A DNA stretch of 64,000 bases, taken from Wuchereria bancrofti (lineage: Eukaryota > Nematoda > Chromadorea > Rhabditida > Onchocercidae). The DNA lies in contig SSBO01000009.1 of assembly GCA_005281725.1 (NCBI GenBank), forward strand, positions 5,154,363 through 5,218,362. Direction: 5' to 3'. The notes under the pieces were generated by a model. The model did no database searches. It worked only from the letters and a program-made list of their open reading frames with translations, and had not been told where the DNA came from. Below are positions 1 through 11,742 of this stretch, in pieces (positions within the stretch are counted from its first letter, which is position 1; the number at the start of each line of letters is the position of its first letter). Made by a program: the position numbers and the translations under genes.

Positions 1-1411
1 TTGGTCATGTGTACCGGTCACATATGCCTTATGGTTTCGGAAAGCTCTCTGGAAAGCCAGTTATTTCAACTGTAATTTTTCATCGGAAGTTTTCTGCTTC
101 GGGAGCTTTTATTCTGATATTTGGTTTAAATTTGCATTAAAATGTTTCAGAATATGCTTCGTGTCATAAAAACGTGGATGGATGAATATGACAAGTATTA
201 CTATATTCGAGAGCCGTCGGCAAAACATCGTTTGCCGGGTAACATAAGTTCACAGCTCAAGCTTCGAGAAAGTCTGAAGTGTAAATCCTTTAAATGGTAA
301 ATTTATAAGAATTTAAAAACTTAATTTCTTTATTCTATGTTTATCGTCATAGCGATGAAGGCAGAACAAAATATGTGTCTCCATTGAAATCTCCATTGAA
401 TATTGTGATTTTGGATTTTTTATATTTTTGTTATAAGAAATTTTCAAAACTTAAGGTATATGGAAAAAGTTGCTTACGATGTTATTGTATCTTATCCCTT
501 CCCGCCGGAAAATCACGTTTGGGGCGAAGCAAAAAATCACGCTACGGGTACTTCTTCTACTTAACTTCTTTTATTTTTCATTATTTCTATTACTTATATA
601 GTAGGCTACATTTAATAATGTTCTTAAATATTTTTCCGTGGATTTCTAGTCTTCGATTTTCAATTATATTTCCTACATTTACTTTTGTTGACGTTTTTTG
701 ACTTTTATCCAAACTTGTTTAATCAGCTTAGTTGCATGATGACATAAGTTGAAACGCACCGTCTTATTTCGGGTTTTTGTTAGATCTCTGTAAAATTATG
801 CGAAGAACGGAACTTTTTGGTATATAGCGCTGTTTAGGAAAATGTATTGACACTATGGGCCGACCTGTACCGGGTATTGTTGGTGCAACTCCGTGTCATG
901 GTTATGGTGGAAATCAGGTAAAGTGAGTTGAGTTTCTTGTTTAATATACGTTTCAAGATTGAAATTGATAAGTTGTTTGATTTTAAAGCGTAAAATAGCA
1001 TCAGCTTAATGTTCATTTATTTATTTACTCTAACCAGTATAATCAGAGAGATTTTGTTTCAAGTTGATCAGATTGAATATGAAAGGCCAGTTGGCACAGG
1101 GAGAATGGTGTATAACTGCCGTACATGGGAATTTAATCACGAACCATTGCATAAAAGGGACAGTTGATGGACCCTTTACTTATAATGAGGTGAGTTTCTT
1201 TTCTTTTAATGCTTACAAGCGGCAGAAGAATTTCTAATACTTCCAAAATGATGCAAAAATTTTGAATGTTTAGGAAAGCGAGCAAATAATTATCAGGAAC
1301 TTGTGCCTAACAGCAGCTAAATCCATATCCAGTTCGGTACTATCAATGGAAAAATGTGATTCGGAAAATCAATGGCAGAAATGGAAATGGCGAGAAATAT
1401 ATATTGATTAA
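1..1411 (+). CDS. Polypeptide N-acetylgalactosaminyltransferase, C-terminal exons (5' partial)
   Basis: These exons encode the end of a GalNAc-transferase, the Golgi membrane enzyme family that starts mucin-type O-glycosylation by moving GalNAc from UDP-GalNAc to Ser/Thr. Exons are 1-71 (entered mid-gene), 151-296, 456-547, 838-917, 1064-1189 and 1274-1411, and all phases join. The visible catalytic-domain end contains GHVYRSHMPYGFG, then KTWMDEYDKYYY and LKCKSFKWYME, family-typical blocks before the lectin domain. The ricin-type beta-trefoil follows: CIDTMG, PCHGYGGNQ, then GEWCITAV, and a last repeat ending NQWQKWKW. The stop is TAA at 1409-1411. The UDP-binding DxH region and the membrane anchor lie upstream of the window. 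The family is sure. Which GALNT/gly paralog it is cannot be settled, though the wording recalls the C. elegans GLY-9 type. Confidence 0.9.
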
Positions 1412-2809
1412 TTAACTGGATAATCTGCTCAAAAACTTCCTATATTGTTGACAACCTATATAGCATCTTGAATAACTTTTCACAGAATTTTTTCTGGAAT
1501 TGCGAATTAACCTAAAAAAGGATTTTGTTTTTCTCAGTATGAAATAGGTATGGAATGAATATCTTTTTCTTTTTGGTTGGCTTATGTGCGTCTGTTGAGT
1601 AGTTTTTTCCTTTTATCGATCCAGTTGTTGCAAAAATACAATTTGAAAGAAAAAAATGAACAGCGAAAGAAAGGGAGAAAAGACAGCGCTTTCTAGTAAT
1701 TGTTTTGTAAACTTTATTGACTCAGTACTGATTCGTAATGTAATGCATGTTGGGCTACTATTTTATACATACTGCTCAGTTTCTTTTCCTGTAAAAGTGC
1801 GAATTTCTTTAGCTCATTAGCCTAAGTTCAGGAAAACTGGTTGCTTGTTTGGAAATCGGTTTGGAAGACAACTTCTAAGAATTCTTCAGTGCCTTTTCTT
1901 GTTTATATAGTTTTATTTCTAATGTTTTTGCTGTAACTGGTTATGCACTTAAAAAGAGCCGCAGCTCAACGAAAGACTTAATATTTCTTTCCAGTTATCA
2001 GTGCTTTATGTCAAATAAATGTTGTGGTTCCATATTCTTGTTTGTTTTGTTTATTTTTAGTGTCTATTATGATTATCCATTTAGAACACAGTTGCGTATA
2101 TTTCTGTTTTTTTTTTCTGGTAATTTCAAAGTATGATTTAAAGCAATGAATTATTCGGTAGGTTTTGCTCGTATTTCTTTTTCTTCGAATTGTTAAGTTT
2201 TTAGGCTGTGGATACTAAGCATAAATTTTTATGGATTGTTGGGTTTTTGTGATTGTAGGCTTTAATTGTTAGTAGATTGTAATATTTAGCTTGAGTTATC
2301 TATTGCTTCTATCTATGGTATGTTTGTTAGAGGAAATGCAAAAATGATCACTCCAGACATTCACTAATTACACATTACTTATTGTGCAAACTAATTTTTT
2401 AGTTCCTGTCGTACGAAACTCTTTGTCAAATTTTTTCTGGAAAAAGGTTTTATTATTCGAATATTTAAAGTCGGTTAAGTTTAAAATAGTGATTATTCTG
2501 TTATTCGAAATACTTTTGTTAACATATATAAATATTCCCTGTTTTCATTTGTTTGCTTTTACCGAAACAGTTTATGCAACATATAGCTTATTTTGCTTCA
2601 TGATGTTCTTAAACCTACTGAGTTTGAGGATTTGCTCGATGGCAAGAAAATCCTCAACTTCTCTATTATTCTTCATTCCCCCTTTTAAATTTGGAAAAAC
2701 GAATGAGAGGTTGTTCATTTTCCTTTTTTTATCTTAATTCATATTCATTTTGAAGATTCTGATGTTTTGCAGGTTTTCTGGTAACATCGAAATTTGAGGT
2801 TTTCACCAA
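1412..2809. other. Intergenic, no gene seen
   Basis: AT-rich spacer between two genes on the same strand. One open frame at 2384-2737 is rich in Phe/Leu/Ile, as T-rich DNA gives by chance, and has no splice partner. A TTTTGCAG at about 2763-2772, some 38 nt before the dehydrogenase ATG, could be a cis- or spliced-leader acceptor for that gene. Confidence 0.5.
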
Positions 2810-5800
2810 ATGGAGGCTTCATTTGTGGAGTCATTGAATATATTTGACTGTAAATGGATTTTGATTGTCGTCGTAGTAACCGCACTTAGGTAATTGTTCC
2901 CAATAAACCTATAGAGTATCTTTTTTTAATCAATATGCTGCTATGTCAAAAAGATATTACTTATTCTTAAAGAAGATTATAATTATGCGCATGCACTTTC
3001 TTTCGAGTGTTTCCTCTGTGAATTCTGGTTGATCGAGTCTAAAGTCTGGAATATTCTGATTTTATAATTATATTTCAGTCTTTGTAATATTGTGTGGCTT
3101 GATTATTCTTGTTTAAGGTTTTATTTCAAAGGAGCGCAGTTCAGAGAACTTAACACAGCTAAAGGCTTGGTAGCAGTTATAACAGGGTGTAATTCTGGTA
3201 TAGGAAGAGAGATTGTACGAGAGCTGAATCTCCGTGGAGCAAAGGTGTACATGCTGTGTCGTAGTGAAGATCGAGCTCGGAATGCTGTCATTCAACTTGT
3301 TAAGGTTGAAATTAATAAATCAGGAATTTTAATTATGTAGATCAAAAGTATGCATTATAGAAGTTTAGTATTTGAACCGTTTTTATTGTTTGTTATTTAT
3401 AAATAGTAAATCTAAAATTAGTAAACAGAACATAACGTTTATTGGCAACCAATAAGATCTTGTAAAGCGTTTAGTGGTGTTCATCTCTAAATTGGTGGTG
3501 TTTTTAATATTTATTTTTTTGTGGTGGAGGTGAGAACATTTCTGATCAAATTTGAGCCATTTCCAAACAACTTTTACAAAATATTTAATTATTTTGATCC
3601 TTATTCTCAGCTTGGTTGTAATCCGCAGAGACTATTAGTCAAAGTGGTTGACCTTGCTCAATTCAAATCAGTCAGAATAGCAGCAGCAGAAATCATGGAA
3701 GGTTTCTATTACCTTTGCAATTTTGTAGTGGGGTTTCCTCAACTGTGTGTATAATGACGGCTTCGTTTCTTTTAGGAATCCAGATGGTTTAGAATTTGGG
3801 GTTTGAAATTTATGTTGGAATGTGCTTTGGTACCACTGAGTATGTTTTTCCAAACTCGATTATGCATTCTTTCATTTAATTCATTAGTTCATATGGAAAA
3901 ATTTTGCAAGATTAATAAGATTATTATATTTGTATTGCAGAAGAAGATCACTTGGATATTCTAATTAATAATGCGGGTATTATGCTGTATCCAAAGTTTA
4001 AACTGACCGATGATGGTCATGAACTAGTCTGGCAAACGAACTATCTCGGTTAATATTAAAAGGATGATAAGATTTTCTCTTAAATCTTAAATTACATAAA
4101 GATAAAAAATTCTGATTTGATTTTTCACTGTTTATAAATTTCTTCTTTTCTATAATTATGAAAATTCTAAAATAGAGCCATGTTTGATTTCTCTTTAAAC
4201 ATTAATTTTTCAGTTTAATTAAAAAAATCAGTTATTTAGGAAACAAAAACTTAAGAAACATACAAACTCTTAACAAATTTATTTGGTCAGGTTAATTTAT
4301 AAAAAATGAGTGAAAATATTGTTTAACGAAACACTTATTGTTCCATTGTCTTAACATGTGTTCTCTTTATTGTTTATTGATTTTTATTTGCCATATCAGA
4401 GTCAATTTCATCCGTAAAAAGATACGGCATATGATATCTTTCCAAATCTTTTTGGCACTTCTGCTATCCATCTGGTAAAAATATTTCCCAGTTGCTTCAA
4501 CAGTTATCTCTGTTTTACTTCCAACACGTCGGGCACCAAAATTGCACGTTTTGTACTTTCAGAACAGTTTATGTTGTAGATCATATCCGCACTCTAGATA
4601 GAAATTCATAAATATATTGATATTAATAAGCGAATTTTTTAATTTTGGCACTTTTATTCTTTGTTCAATGGCATTGTAACGGAGCAGAAATTTTTCAGGA
4701 CATTTTTTACTTACTGAATTACTTCTACCTCTTCTTCGAGCTGCTCCAAGCGCGCGCATTGTCAATGTTTCTGCATTAGCACATTTCTATGCCGATCCTA
4801 TAGATTTGCAGCTGATTGATCGTAGGGAAGGTTGGGATTCGAGACAATCATATTCGAAGTCGAAACTTGCTATGGTATTTTCATAACTTTTCTTTGTTAT
4901 TGAACGCTTTAATAAGTTGCTTTATAGAAAAAATTATAATTTACTTACATGATTTTTCAAGGTAATGCATGCATTTGAATTAACCAGACGATTACGAGCT
5001 TGTGAAGGATCACATGTAACAATAAATGTATGTCATCCTGGACTATGCAATACACGATTGATGCGCTATACTCCACTGGCACAGAAGCCGCTGAACTATC
5101 TTACCGCACCATTCAGGTTCTTCATTTTATGCATCATTTTAAAGTATCTGAAATTTCAAGTACCTCATATGAGAAAATTTGGGAGTTTGAAATCCGGTTA
5201 CCCGGACTTCATAATAAAATATACTGTTCCAACCTTTCGCTTTTTGTTTCTACACCACTCTGAAAACACAAATGTTATAACGATCCAGTTTAAAACTTTT
5301 GGGAATATGTAATTCACACATTTATTATTTCCTTAAATGATCTTTCTACATGATAGAATCAATCAGACATTAACAAGAAACTATTTTTCATTTCGAGAAA
5401 TTGGACTATTTTAATTGTGTTACTTTTTATTTCTTCCAGATGGTATTTGCTGAAGACTCCGAAGGACGGAGCTCAAACTCCGCTTTTCTTGGCTTTGTCG
5501 AAAGCTGTAACCGGTTCCTCAGGACTTTATTATAGGTATCAGAAATATTAGTTTTATTGAAAATTTTAGGTTTGAACTCTTGTTTACATATTTCCTAATA
5601 CTTTTAGAATTAAAAAATATATTCAGTGCACTAACAGTGATATCTCTGATCATTTAAGTGCCACCAGTTTCGTCAGGGGACAGTTATCGTTTGAAATATT
5701 ACCTAATCCTGAGATGTCAAGCTTTATTTTACACTTTTTAGTCTGTTTTGGTAGAAATATCAGTGCTCAAAAAACTGTTTCAGACCCTTATCCATTCCTG

Positions 5801-5979
5801 TGGGAATGGAAACAGGAACAAACTCCAATTTTTGTAATTAAGCAAGGAAAAAATCAGTATCTTATTTTTTTAGTGAATGTGTATCAAAACAGTTTATTGA
5901 AATGATGGATTGGGAGAAGAAATGTGCCAAGTTGTATGATTATTCGCTGCATGCTACAGGTTTTGATGTAAAAGATTGA
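2810..5979 (+). CDS. Short-chain dehydrogenase/reductase, retinol-dehydrogenase type (332 aa)
   Basis: An NAD(P)-dependent oxidoreductase of the classical SDR family, closest in layout to vertebrate RDH11-14: an N-terminal membrane anchor and a cytosolic-facing Rossmann domain acting on retinoids or other lipid alcohols and ketones. Exons are 2810-2889, 3118-3304, 3611-3701, 3941-4048, 4699-4874, 4962-5116, 5440-5535 and 5874-5979 (999 nt, all phases consistent). The anchor is KWILIVVVVTALRFYF (about residues 15-30). The cofactor motif TGCNSGIG is at 49-56, NNAG follows DHLDILI, the catalytic Ser lies in VNVSALAH, and YSKSK holds the catalytic Tyr and Lys, followed by CHPG. The end, DYSLHATGFDVKD, is typical of the group. 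All active-site residues are present. The substrate cannot be read from the sequence. Confidence 0.9.
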
Positions 5980-8364
5980 TTCGAAAATTAGTGGATGCTG
6001 AATTTCATTGTTATCCATGACACATCGGGTGACATTCAAATGTTACAGGCTCTTGTGTTCTTGTACTTTTGCAGTGGCTGTCATACCGAGAATTGAAAAG
6101 ATCGGATGCTGCGAAAAATTGTATTTAATTTTGGGATTAATTTAATTCCATATATTTTTCACACTGCTTACGTACATTTATGATCATTGCTGGTTGTATG
6201 CATAACTTTTCTTATGTTTTTGTATTTTCGCTAACTTACCAAAAGTGTTACTAATTCTCTAAACATAATTTTTGATAAATGTAGCTCTATTACGTTTGCA
6301 CATTAAAAGCGTGCAATTTATAGCTGGATTTTTGCAGAAAGATTCTTTGTATTTATTAACATTTTTCAAGTCTAATGTTTTAGGTACAGATTTTTCTTAT
6401 ATTCGAAGAGTCTTCAGCAATTTTATCAGTAATGTGTTCATCTTTATATAATATGCATTCTGCCAAAGGTTTACTGTTTTGTGAGTTTCTTCCTTTGTTT
6501 GCTAATAGGCATATTATTTCAACTAGTATCGAAATTTTATTGTTAAAGATGCTGTTAAAATAAAACCAGTGGCATGAACAATTTTTCAAGATTATACAAA
6601 TATGTAAGGATGGGTTGTGTACAGGTGACTGACTATCTATTAGGGATAGACTGATTTTTAATATTCCTGGATAATTTGTCTCTAATGCCAGGACTGGCTC
6701 TAATTTGATTTTTTTTTCCTTTTTTTTTGAACATTGGCACGTTTTTCTTCTAGGAACGTATTATTTGATTTAAGCCTTTCTGAGTCATTCTTTTAACAGT
6801 TAAAAAATTTTACAAGTGTTCTTATAAGATGGTGATCAGGTTGTTCTGCTAAAAGTAAGTGCGATAGAGCCAAAAAGGAGGCAGTTCGAAGATAACATGG
6901 ATAATCTCTCATTGCGGTTTGTAATTTTTCGGTTCATTAGGTTAATATTTCAAAATACACTTACTACCTCTGCGTTTCTCGTGCTCGTGTAAATGTACGC
7001 GCACTAGAATGTTGGCATCTCTGCGTGGTATTCTGTTTGAAATCGGTTTTGACATTTAATGAAAGAAAACCAGTAAGACTTATTCTACAAACATCATCCG
7101 AACGTTTCATCTTTTGACGGGATCTTTATTTTATCTACATTTAATTATTGAACTTTATGCCATCTTTTTGATATTTCCATCAACTGCCTTTCGCAACCAG
7201 AACTCGTTCGCTACCAAAATAGGAAGAAGAAATCAAAGTACAATCAAGATATTTCTAATGGGGATATTAAATCTTACCAATACCAATTTGGAACTTGCCT
7301 GTGTTCTGACCCCGTCAAAATATTTAACATTCTTGAATGGTAGAATCTAAGCATTGCCACTTATTCTAGCGAATATAAAAAGCATTATGCATTAGCACCA
7401 TGATATGACATAAAAGCATGATATATGTGAATTAGTCATATAGCTGCATCTTCCATGTGATGGTATTTGCTGAGTGTTTCGAAATTCAGTGCAATGTTTA
7501 GTGTCTCAGTCCCTTTTGTTCGTTGGTTCAGATTTGAGCGCGGAATTTTATCCTTACGTTTGCATCAGATTCAGTGTCAAATTTCAAAACGTACAGTTCT
7601 ATGAAGTTTAAAGACGGTGCGAATTTCTGGATAGATGCTTTTGTTTCTGAATTTGTCGAAACTTTTCTGTTAAAGTGTTACCCTTTCATAAAATCGAAAA
7701 AATAATTATTTCATGGACGATAATGAGTCGTTTATCTATATATTCTAAGATGATTGAGAACAAACTATCACCGTAGCTTTTCAAACTTTTGAAGCAATAT
7801 AGGTCAACGGCTTTCTTCAATTTCACTAAACACGTAGCTATTATCTACTCCTAAATAAACAAATGAAGTGTAAAGAAGCAGGTTTAGTTAAAAATTATGT
7901 CTCAATAAATACTACCTCTGTTAGCTATGGATTTTATACATAACCAAATATTTTGAATGTTTTGGAAAACAGACGTTCCATTCTGTCTTTAATAGAGTGA
8001 TAATATACTTTAGTAGAGGATTTTGTTCTTAAACATTTCATCATATACTTTATGCCATTTGCTGAACCCAACTGCTCCCGGATAATAATACACTTCAATA
8101 ATCTGAAATATTCTTACAGTTAGTATTGACTTGTTTCATTCATCAGTGACTAGTAACTAATGCGACTGATTTCAAATCTATATTTCAATTCGATTTAACA
8201 TCCACGCAATATTTTAATGCATGCATTATTTTTGTATTAATTATTCTCTTTTATACTATAGTATTTTTTCCTGTTTTTAGAACAGATGAATAGTTTTTGC
8301 TTTACAAAAGCATGTTTGAGTTAGTTCTGTGACGTCGATTATTGGAAATGAATGAGGATGAATT
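5980..8364. other. Intergenic, no gene seen
   Basis: About 2.4 kb of AT-rich DNA. Short open frames at 6380-6589 (-) and 7114-7350 (+) have neither family resemblance nor matching splice partners. No tRNA-like or repeat structure stood out. Confidence 0.45.
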
Positions 8365-9104
8365 TTAAGCATTTTCTTCGTTTACGGCAAAATTAGTGAA
8401 CCTTAATTTGCACAGATTTGAACGCAGACAGAAACACGCGTTAAAAATGTAAGGTACAAACCCAGTGTTTATGAGAATCGCGGGAAATAACTTTCCTTGG
8501 GGATTTTGAATAACGGTTTCCTGGGAATTCAACAAATAATGTCCAGAAGCCTTTCCGTTTCGCCTGTAAATTTATATTCGAAATATTATCAGTAGAATTT
8601 AAAATGAATAATTAGTGTGCATGCCATTTCTGAAATTGATTAGTTTGAGGCGAAGAAGGAAAGAAAGAGAGGAATGTTTAGGGATTTTCTGTATGTTTGC
8701 AAAGTGCATTTCGCTGAAGGAATAATAACACAAAAAGTTTAACTATGCGATGATTCATTGAGGACATCTGTCAGTTTTCTAGAATAATGTTTAAATGCAT
8801 AAGCATTCATGAAATGTAACTCAGCCTAACTTCATTAAATCGATATCATTTGACCGCTTACCTCATAGGTCTTCGTAAAGATATCGCCAGGTGCGACATA
8901 GAAATCAGCGGTATTTCCAACTCCAATAAGACGGAAAAATTTAGCTTCCGTAACATCATGGTTACGAACAGAAAGGGTTAAATTAAAATGTTTTTGATAA
9001 TAACGTTTGTACCTCTTCGAAGCACACAAATAATTACAGAGCATGAGGTGGAGAATGAACAAAAGCCTTAAAGTTCGCAGAAGTGCTGCGCACATATGCC
9101 ACAT
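8365..9104 (-). CDS. Tentative secreted orphan protein, two exons (about 131 aa)
   Basis: I do not recognise this gene. Exon 1 (9104-8862) opens with a strongly hydrophobic leader, LRLLFILHLMLCNYLCAS, that reads as a signal peptide. A polar stretch, TEAKFFRLIGVGNTADF, and then FTKTYE lead to a good donor (GAG|GTAAGC). A plausible second exon, 8520-8365, follows the acceptor TTCCCAG in the matching phase. It stays open for 51 codons (starting ETVIQNPQGKLF) before TAA. The model rests on the leader, the donor quality and the phase match only. Another acceptor, just below 8630, would end the protein after about five residues. The nearest gene on either side is more than 2 kb away. Confidence 0.35.
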
Positions 9105-9288
9105 TGATCAGTATTGCCTGCGACAGAGCTGCTTCTGCAATATCAGTTTGTGTTTGATGAGGGAAAGCATAAATAAAAAATGCAAAAAAAGTATAATTTG
9201 ACAAATGTGATTTGTTGATTTATTGACAACAAGTCTGATTTTACTTTTTCAAATTCTTGGGTAATTTGATATTTAGCTAAGATAAGTG

Positions 9289-9325
9289 AAGAAAGGCAAT
9301 CAAGAATTGTGCGATTGCCTTTCTT
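9289..9325. repeat. Inverted repeat, 13-bp stem
   Basis: Arms 9289-9301 (AAGAAAGGCAATC) and 9313-9325 are perfect reverse complements around an 11-nt loop. The arms are shorter than a typical miRNA hairpin. Confidence 0.6.
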
Positions 9326-11664
9326 TTGATTGTTTCTCTACTTATTTCAAGAAAGATTTGTCATAATTCATTGATAAAAACTTGATTATTATATTAGAAT
9401 TATTATAACTGATGTAAAATAACAATGTGATCGAGAAGAAAATTTCTCTAAGCTGGAACCAGGAAACAATAAGCAATGTAAAATAGCAAAAGCAAATAAG
9501 AGTGTTAGTAAAAGTTGCGCTGAGCTAAAATGATATCAGTTAAGTTAATCAATAAATTTCTGAAATTCATAAATAGATCTAAACGTGCTGATCACTATAT
9601 AGTTTGAAAGCTAAAACAGCTTACAGTATTAAGTTCAATTCATTAAAAACAGACTTATTTTAAAATTTCTCAAAGCCTTAAATTTCTGTGAATAATGACT
9701 ACTAATTTAAGTAAATCAGTTCTTTCAAATATGCCTCAAGCTTGCAAAAGAATTTTAGTTCTTTCATTTGCTTTGTTTCAAAAACATGGTGTGTATTATG
9801 AAGATGAATCGCTCCACTATCTCTGTCATGCTATTAAGACTCCCAGGTCCGGAGATTTCGATTTCTTATTTGAGGTTTATTTAAAATAGCAGAAATAGTG
9901 TCAATACCTCTTATTTTAAAGGCACTGTTTCCAAATTTTAATTCATTCTAAAACCTTGGATTAGATATATTTTGTGACCCCCAATTTTAAATGAGAAAAC
10001 AATGTGTAAATTTTTGACTACCAAAATTTTTTATTTTTTGTTGTTAAGCTACAAATAAATTTTGAACTGGAAGTTAATTTTGAACTCAAGCAAAAATCCA
10101 AGTTTCCTTAAAAAATTTGAAAATATTGCAAACTTGTATTTTATGAAGATCATTAATCTAATAACTCGAATATTTGGAAAACTACCGAAAAATCTTTTTT
10201 AGACACAAAATAAATGGAACTTCCTCAGAAAAAAAGTGGAATGAAATGAGTGAATGCACCCCTGTTTCGAAAGTCTAGCTTCCCAATATCAATGAAAAAA
10301 TTTAGCAAGTCGGCAATGAAAACTCAAAGCAATAATAAAACCCAGAAATAGGTTTCAAATAATGAGCAAAATAAAAAAAAAGTGCATGCAAAAGAAATTC
10401 AAGTTAAAAACAACTAGTACCTTCAAGAAATAAAGTAAAGTGATTTAGAGTTATTTGAAATTTTTTAAATTGAAGCTATCAATTGTATTTGTGGAAAAAT
10501 ATAACCTTACCTTTCCTAATCGTTGCTTAATTTTCAGTTCTTATAAATCCATGAGTCATAATGAAGTGATAGAAGTAACTGTTGATTTATTAGGATTGTT
10601 TAAGCATCCGTGTGATAGGCTAAATTTCACTTGATGAGCGTTCAAGCATTCCGGAACTAATCATTATCGAGCCAATATATGCTCTCTCATCATGCTTGTA
10701 TAGTTGTAACGTCAAATTTTTAGGTGAATAGCGTAAAAGCGGTAATGAATCGACCAATAAGTAATAGTAAAGTTACCAAATGTACAAAGGAAGGTTTGAA
10801 AAAATGTTTGAAAACTTGCACAAATAACTGAAAAATGAAACAGAGAATAATTAATTATCTTAGTTTAACTGAACAATATCATTTCTATATGAAGAAAAAT
10901 TTCATACGTGTCATCATCATGACTATCTTCTCGACTATCATATTAAAAATAGCAACATGTTTTTGGAGAAATATGAAATCTGTTTAAATCACTCAAAGAG
11001 AAAAACTGTTACTAATTTCGGGAAGCTAAGGTTCTCCAAATTTGCTTAGAATGATCATATTACATGCTCATATAATAAATAATATGTAACTTACGAAACA
11101 TTTTTGAATTAACCTTAGGCTGAAATGAATTATAGCAGTCGTACATCTCAAATATGATCAGTAATGTCAAAAAGCGAAAAGTGGCTATAAAACAAAACAA
11201 TGTAAAAATTTATTTGTCCTCTTTCATTTACCTAAAATATACTTGTCTCCACTACCTTACTTTCAACAAACTTCCTTTTTTTGAAAGATCAAAAAGATGA
11301 AAAGTAGTAACAAATGATTATATCAACTCCCTATTTATTTTTTAAATTTAAATCTATTTTTATGCAACCTTTTGAATGTATTGTTGGCAGCAAATAACTA
11401 TAACCCATAACACATTCATTCTTTTGCTATTGCACCCCTCTGTCGATTCGATACTCCTCTTTCTCCTTCTTTAACTTATTTTCATTTTATTCTAACGTTT
11501 CAAGCTTTCCCTTTCACTTCCACATTTGCTGCTGCTTTATATCCCACATCTCTTTGATGAGACCATTTGAATTTGTTGTGTCAACGAAAGCAATTCCTCT
11601 GATAACAAGAAGTCACCGTTGAAAGAGAACATAAATACAGCCCAACCATCAGATGATGTTTTCG

Positions 11665-11742
11665 AAACACACACATGCACACACACACACACACACACGC
11701 ATACACACACACATGCATGCATGCATGCACGCATACACACAG
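11665..11742. repeat. (CA)n / (ATGC)n microsatellite
   Basis: A CA-dinucleotide tract with a few interruptions, followed by an ATGC tetranucleotide run and more ACAC. It creates spurious Cys/Val/His-rich open frames on the minus strand. Confidence 0.9.

Noticed and set aside
2384..2737. 117-codon open frame, plus strand
   Set aside because: Phe/Leu/Ile-rich as expected of T-rich DNA; no splice partners or family resemblance.
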